Assembly (NCBI GenBank): GCA_022606425.2 | Contig: JAHDVF020000875.1 | Location: 310,001-374,000, forward strand | Direction of reading: 5' to 3' | Source: Lepidostoma basale | Lineage: Eukaryota > Arthropoda > Insecta > Trichoptera > Lepidostomatidae | Length of the DNA stretch: 64,000 nucleotides | Made by a program: the position numbers and the translations under genes | In this document: positions 63,770 through 64,000 of the stretch, in pieces | Numbering within the stretch: position 1 is the first letter of the stretch | Layout of the letters: each line of letters begins with the position of its first letter | Notes under the pieces: model-generated | Database searches by the model: none | Told to the model about the DNA's origin: nothing | The model's input: only the letters and a program-made list of their open reading frames with translations

Positions 63770-64000
63770 AAGATGTTGAGGTGGACTGCTGGAGTGACCG
63801 GGCTCGATAGAATGAGAAATAAAATACATTCGAGAAATCTTCAAAATGTCCCATGTGACGGATAAGATCAGAAGGGGCGAAGGCCTCATCGTCCAAAAAG
63901 CCCTACAACTAGACGCGGAAGTGAGAGGACCGAGTCGGTTTCGCTGCCAACTTGGCGGTCAACAATCGACATGAAATTACTGCAAATTGCCCAAGACCGA
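63770..64000 (+). pseudogene. LINE C-terminal fragment, runs off the window
   Basis: TEIKMLRWTAGVTGLDRMRN, KIHSRNLQNVPCDG, stop, then a frame with GRRPHRPKSPTTRRGSERTE and IDMKLLQIAQDR. The MLRW...GVTxLDRxRN motif marks a LINE ORF2 end distinct from LA to LG. The window ends inside it. Confidence 0.7.

Overview
The window is AT-rich, intron-like eukaryotic DNA crowded with transposable elements. It most likely comes from an insect genome, tentatively a moth or butterfly. The evidence is one spliced gene with insect-type secretory phospholipase A2 features, tRNA-derived SINEs, many 5'-truncated non-LTR retrotransposons and several families of fold-back MITEs. There is no bacterial, organellar or rRNA sequence. 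The species and order are inference.

One host gene can be reconstructed, on the minus strand. It is a group III secretory phospholipase A2 with four coding exons at about 43573-43449 (signal peptide), 25575-25343, 7389-7163 (Ca2+ loop and catalytic His-Asp) and 5092-4997 (C-terminus and stop). Splice phases match exactly (2, 1, 0). The introns are 17,873, 17,953 and 2,070 bp, and a polyadenylation signal lies at 4839-4834. Depending on the start codon the protein is 208 to 229 residues. Nearly everything else from 5 to 43 kb is intron filled with repeats.

For the repeats I use these working names. LA: an RTE-like LINE with a UNCG-tetraloop hairpin and (GTTA)n or (GTTT)n tail, about 25 copies. 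LB: a jockey-like LINE, about 10 copies, one with an intact reverse transcriptase frame at 13691-15685. LC, LD, LE, LF, LG and LH: further LINE lineages seen only as C-terminal or 3' stubs. S1: a tRNA-derived SINE with A and B boxes. S2: a short SINE carrying the LA 3' end. M1 to M6: palindromic DNA-element families. There are also three hAT-type MITEs with perfect 8-bp target duplications, one PIF/Harbinger-like MITE with TAA duplications, and one decayed DDE transposase.

Layout: 0-4.8 kb, downstream flank with hAT, M1 and M4 repeats; 4.8-43.6 kb, the PLA2 gene and its repeat-filled introns; 43.6-64 kb, upstream flank of LINE, SINE and MITE insertions with no second host gene that I can support. 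Many insertions are nested, so relative ages can be read directly. The best candidate for something new is the RNA structure at the 3' end of LA: its hairpin loop varies through all four UNCG tetraloops while keeping the fold, and the S2 SINE shares it.
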